This document shows positions 60,879-64,000 of a stretch of 64,000 bases of DNA, one piece after another. A program made the translations under genes and the position numbers. Within the stretch, counting starts at the first letter, position 1. The number at the start of each line of letters is the position of its first letter. The notes under the pieces were generated by a model. The model did not search any database and was not told where the DNA came from. It saw only the letters and a list, made by a program, of their open reading frames with translations. Source of the stretch: CALBPI01 sp942491885 (lineage in GTDB: Bacteria > Pseudomonadota > Gammaproteobacteria > Steroidobacterales > Woeseiaceae); assembly GCA_942491885.1 (NCBI GenBank), contig CALOCQ010000002.1, positions 434,001 to 498,000 on the forward strand. The letters are read 5' to 3'.

Positions 60879-63153
60879 TTCTGCGTTAACCAAATGCCCG
60901 GAATGCCAGACCGTTTTTTCGGTCGACGGCGAGGATCTTGCGCGTGCCGGTGGCCGCGTGCGCTGCGGCGACTGTCTCGGCATTTTCGATGCGATCGCCA
61001 ATGCACTGCCGGTCGAGACGGCTCAACCCGCCAACGCCGAGCCCGAAGAGACGGCCGCTGCAGACCTCCCGGCCGAGGGCGATTGGATGGCTGAGCCAGA
61101 CGCCCATGCGGAACACGAGGAAACGTCGGAACCGGCGTCGCATACCGAAACCGCATCCTCGTTAAGCTGGACGCTACTGGAGCCGATCGACGCGCCGGAT
61201 GACGACATGTCCGACGCACAACCGACGCAACCCACATCCGGGCAAGACTCGCATGAAGACGACAGCCCGAGCGCGTCAGAATTTCGCTTCGGCGACGATA
61301 CGCCGCCTGAAATGCTCGAGGCCGAGCTTGACGCCCTGGTTGGCGATGATCGCAGCGATTCGTCCGAAGCAAAATCGCCGGTGGAACCGGACTTCGATCT
61401 GACCACGACGATGTCCGATGTCGGTGACGCCGACCTGTTCGACAGCAATTGGGATGACCTGCTCAACGAGCTCGACGAAACGGGCGAACCGGGCGAATCG
61501 GTGACAATGACACTGATTGATGATGACTCGACCGAAGCCCCGCCGCTCGATTTCGAACTCGCAGATAGTGATACAGCGGGTGTCGGGACGTCGGTAGACC
61601 TCGACCTGAGTCGCGCTGATATCTCGCTGAGTGCGCCGGAGTCGATTGATGCGCTGACACTCTCCACCAACACCGACTATCGCGAAGCACCAAAATTCGA
61701 TATCTATGCAGCAGATGATGATGCACAAATGCCAGACGCTATCCCGCATGACATTTCTGCGACTGACGACGTCGATGCCGAAATCGGAGAGACGCGGGAC
61801 AGCGCAATCGAAGAGGTCGCTGCGACCGGCGATGCCGATGCCGACGATACCGAGCCGGACGATCCTGAGCAGGTCGAAGCCGAGCCCGACGATACCGAGC
61901 AGGTCGAAGCCGGGCCGGACGATGCCGAGCAGATCGAAGCCGAGGTAATAGCCGTAACAATCGATGCCGCGGAAGCGCCGGCGCTTGACGATGAAGCCGA
62001 TAGCCCGGCGGAAAAGACCGAACAATTGATGGCCCCGGCCAGCAACGATCCCGCCGTTGCGGATGCCGAGGTAGAGGCTCGCCTCGCCGCCTACCACGCA
62101 GCGCTCGAGGCCACGAAGAGCGCGCCGGTTGAGACACAGGAACCGGCCGCGAACGACGAGGACGATGTCGCTTTCGACCCGAGCGCACTGACTGACATGT
62201 TCAGCGCCGTGGATATCATGGCCACCGGCGCCGAGGCGGCAGCCGCGGACGCAGGTGACCCGGCCGACGACGCACAGGCGCCCGGATCAGCGCTGGACGA
62301 TAACGCTGGCGAACTTACTGACGGGCTGGCTGAGGATGATGCAGCGGATGCAGCCGTTGAGCTGGCCGATGACTCAACTGACGATGCCGCGCAAACGCCG
62401 GACGACGATCAGCCAGAAGCCAACGAGGATAATGCAGCCGCTGCCATAACGGCGGATGACGTTGACGAAGAAGGCGAGGAAAAGCAGGACACCGCCGCAC
62501 TGATCGCCGCGATGGGCGCGCAAGACAACGGCGAAGTCATCGTCTTATCCGGCGATCCCGACGAATTCGATGAGTCGGCAGATGCGTTTGCCGAATCGAT
62601 GATTCTTTCGCCCGACCTCGCGCCTGCGCCATCGCGATGGCGGCTGTGGTCGGGCCTGAGCGCAGCTGCAGTGCTGATACTTGGCGTGCAGGCGCTGCAC
62701 AGCTACCGCGGCGCCATCGCTACAACCGAGCCCTGGGGTGGTTATCTGTCGGGCGTCTACGGACTGTTCGGGCAAACGCTGACACCTGGCTGGGATGCCA
62801 CACAGATGTGCGTAGAGCGCTCCGGTGGCGCGCTCGGCACAGACAATCAACTCGATATCGAAACGGTATTCTCGAATCACGGCGATAAGACGATGCCAAT
62901 GCCCGTTCTGAAGCTGCGTATCACCGATGCCTACAGTGATACGCTGGCCGGTATTATCATTCAGCCACGAGACTACCTGCCGGCAACAGACCCGCGCACA
63001 GAGTTGCGCCCCGGCGAGCAGGCAACGGCCATTGCATCGCTGGACTATGCCGAGCCCCGGCTGGACGGCTTCGAGGTCTCCCTGTGCTATCCCGGCGAAG
63101 GCGGCGCATTGCGTTGCGCCGTGCGCTGCAAGGACGAAGATGCAAGACGCTGA
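60868..63153 (+). CDS. Zinc-ribbon DUF3426 membrane protein with long acidic linker
   Basis: 761 residues from the ATG at 60868 (frames from 60835 or 60853 lie deeper in prmA). The N-terminal MJ0042-type zinc ribbon is TKCPECQTVFSVDGEDLARA then VRCGDCLGIF (two CxxC). Residues about 45-585 are a low-complexity Asp/Glu/Ala linker with a 10-residue tandem repeat. One membrane helix follows (LWSGLSAAAVLILGVQAL, about 590-610), then a periplasmic beta domain of about 130 residues (IETVFSNHGDKTMPMPVLKL, LDGFEVSLCYPG), the DUF3426 core. Relatives between prmA and dusB are usually 250-500 residues, so the linker is exceptionally long. Function unknown. Confidence 0.9.
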   Translation: MLPDSALTKCPECQTVFSVDGEDLARAGGRVRCGDCLGIFDAIANALPVETAQPANAEPEETAAADLPAEGDWMAEPDAHAEHEETSEPASHTETASSLSWTLLEPIDAPDDDMSDAQPTQPTSGQDSHEDDSPSASEFRFGDDTPPEMLEAELDALVGDDRSDSSEAKSPVEPDFDLTTTMSDVGDADLFDSNWDDLLNELDETGEPGESVTMTLIDDDSTEAPPLDFELADSDTAGVGTSVDLDLSRADISLSAPESIDALTLSTNTDYREAPKFDIYAADDDAQMPDAIPHDISATDDVDAEIGETRDSAIEEVAATGDADADDTEPDDPEQVEAEPDDTEQVEAGPDDAEQIEAEVIAVTIDAAEAPALDDEADSPAEKTEQLMAPASNDPAVADAEVEARLAAYHAALEATKSAPVETQEPAANDEDDVAFDPSALTDMFSAVDIMATGAEAAAADAGDPADDAQAPGSALDDNAGELTDGLAEDDAADAAVELADDSTDDAAQTPDDDQPEANEDNAAAAITADDVDEEGEEKQDTAALIAAMGAQDNGEVIVLSGDPDEFDESADAFAESMILSPDLAPAPSRWRLWSGLSAAAVLILGVQALHSYRGAIATTEPWGGYLSGVYGLFGQTLTPGWDATQMCVERSGGALGTDNQLDIETVFSNHGDKTMPMPVLKLRITDAYSDTLAGIIIQPRDYLPATDPRTELRPGEQATAIASLDYAEPRLDGFEVSLCYPGEGGALRCAVRCKDEDARR
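61852..61941 (+). repeat. Three tandem 30-bp units in the DUF3426 gene
   Basis: Units at 61852-61881, 61882-61911 and 61912-61941 code EPDDPEQVEA, EPDDTEQVEA and GPDDAEQIEA. They are nearly identical in DNA, a sign of recent in-frame expansion of the acidic linker. Confidence 0.85.
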
Positions 63154-64000
63154 TCGCAGAGGCCCACTACCGCGCATCGGCCACCACCAATTGACCGGGC
63201 GCATTCTCTTATCGCCGATGGCGGGCATCACCGATGCGCCGTTTCGCGCGCTTGCCAGACGCTTCGGTGCCGCACTGGCGGCTTCGGAAATGACGACCGC
63301 AGACACGGCCTTGTGGCAAACCGCAAAGTCGCTGCACCGGCTGGACATCGACAGCGACGTACGCCCCCGAATGGTGCAAATCGCCGGCAGCGACCCGGGC
63401 CAGATGGCTGAGGCTGCGCGCGCGGTCACCGCGCGCGGCGCCGATATTGTCGACATCAACATGGGCTGTCCGGCAAAGAAAGTGTGCCGGAAGTTGGCGG
63501 GCTCCGCGCTATTGCAAGACGAGGCACTGGTCGCGGACATTCTGCGCACGGTGGTTACAAGCGTTGACGTACCGGTCACGCTGAAGACACGCATCGGCTG
63601 GGACATGGACAATCGCAACATCAAAACGATTGCCGCAATTGCACAGGATGCGGGCATCGCCGCAATAGCCATCCATGGCCGCACACGTGCTTGTCGCTAT
63701 CAGGGCAACGCACGCTTCGCCGAAATCGGCGAGGTCGCGGGCACATTGAAAATCCCGGTATTTGCCAATGGCGATATCAGCGATGCGCAAAGCGCGCAAA
63801 AGATTCTCGATGAGACTGGCGCAGACGGGTTATTGATCGGTCGAGCAACACAAGGCAGGCCTTGGATTTTGCGAGAGATATCTGCATTCATCTCTGCCGG
63901 CGTCGTTACAGCGCCTCTTTCAAAAAATGAAACCCATGCTATTATTCGCGACCACCTCGACGCACTGCACGCTTTTTACGGCGAACGAAAAGGCGTCTTG
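63140..64000 (+). CDS. dusB: tRNA-dihydrouridine synthase B, 3' end outside the window
   Basis: FMN enzyme reducing uridine to dihydrouridine in tRNA D loops. Start ATG 63140 overlaps the DUF3426 stop by 14 bp; 287 codons are visible before the window ends, of roughly 330 usual. N-terminal IGHHQLTGRILLSPMAGITD, APFRALARRFGAALAASEM, DIVDINMGCPAKKVCRKLAG (catalytic Cys in MGCPAKKV), VTLKTRIGWD, IAIHGRTRACRY and ADGLLIGRATQGRPWI are the DusB marks. In Pseudomonas fis follows; that would lie just outside. Confidence 0.97.
   Translation, partial: MQDADRRGPLPRIGHHQLTGRILLSPMAGITDAPFRALARRFGAALAASEMTTADTALWQTAKSLHRLDIDSDVRPRMVQIAGSDPGQMAEAARAVTARGADIVDINMGCPAKKVCRKLAGSALLQDEALVADILRTVVTSVDVPVTLKTRIGWDMDNRNIKTIAAIAQDAGIAAIAIHGRTRACRYQGNARFAEIGEVAGTLKIPVFANGDISDAQSAQKILDETGADGLLIGRATQGRPWILREISAFISAGVVTAPLSKNETHAIIRDHLDALHAFYGERKGVL

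Overview
The window is GC-rich, densely packed chromosomal DNA from a Gram-negative bacterium, almost certainly a gammaproteobacterium. Three gene rows support this: groES-groEL with dsbD, the row aroQ-accB-accC-prmA-DUF3426 gene-dusB, and birA-coaX-SPOR gene-tRNA-Thr. A TonB-dependent receptor, an RND pump and two acyl-CoA dehydrogenases suggest an aerobic heterotroph that uses lipids and complex organic matter. A complete bchH gene (magnesium chelatase H subunit) sits behind two TGTC-N10-GACA-type sites spaced 8 bp apart, the PpsR/CrtJ operator pattern. The source is therefore probably an anoxygenic phototroph, although no other photosynthesis gene lies in the window.

Layout. 1-7 kb: 3' part of alanine dehydrogenase, then an RND efflux operon (outer membrane lipoprotein, fusion protein, pump) whose pump gene carries a one-base frameshift. 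7-10.4 kb: two acyl-CoA dehydrogenases and an alpha/beta hydrolase on the minus strand. 10.5-15 kb: a putative outer membrane protein, an ECF sigma cluster (sigma factor, membrane anti-sigma-like protein, small acidic secreted protein, DUF3106 protein) and a large DUF4382-type lipoprotein. 15-18.3 kb: TIGR03643 protein, an old yellow enzyme that lacks a normal start codon, a HAD phosphatase and an SMP-30-like protein. 18.4-25 kb: ABC transporter, membrane-anchored amidohydrolase with a CIA30-like domain, DesK/NarL-type two-component system, and small genes. 25-30 kb: GGDEF/EAL protein, membrane AraC regulator and S41 peptidase with nested dyads upstream. 30-34.6 kb: an accessory patch with fructosamine kinase, the PA2779/PA2778 pair, a histidine-repeat metal-binding protein, a broken peptidase tail, an IS3 remnant and a CDF transporter. 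It ends at tRNA-Thr(UGU).

34.9-38.8 kb: SPOR protein, coaX, birA, plsY and an EamA transporter. 38.9-44.6 kb: TonB receptor, sdpR-sdpI-like pair and a hybrid histidine kinase. 44.8-50 kb: groEL-groES under a perfect CIRCE element, a dsbD with two N-terminal domains, and a TlpA-like thioredoxin. 50-57.3 kb: a minus-strand block (lipase-like hydrolase, HAD-acyltransferase fusion, trans-sulfuration enzyme, bchH) placed between the dsbD/TlpA genes and aroQ, which are close neighbours in Pseudomonas. 57.6-64 kb: aroQ, accB, accC, prmA, an unusually long zinc-ribbon DUF3426 protein, and dusB running off the end.

Three genes (RND pump, old yellow enzyme, histidine kinase) each have one apparent single-base lesion in an otherwise intact frame. 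This may be real variation or assembly error.
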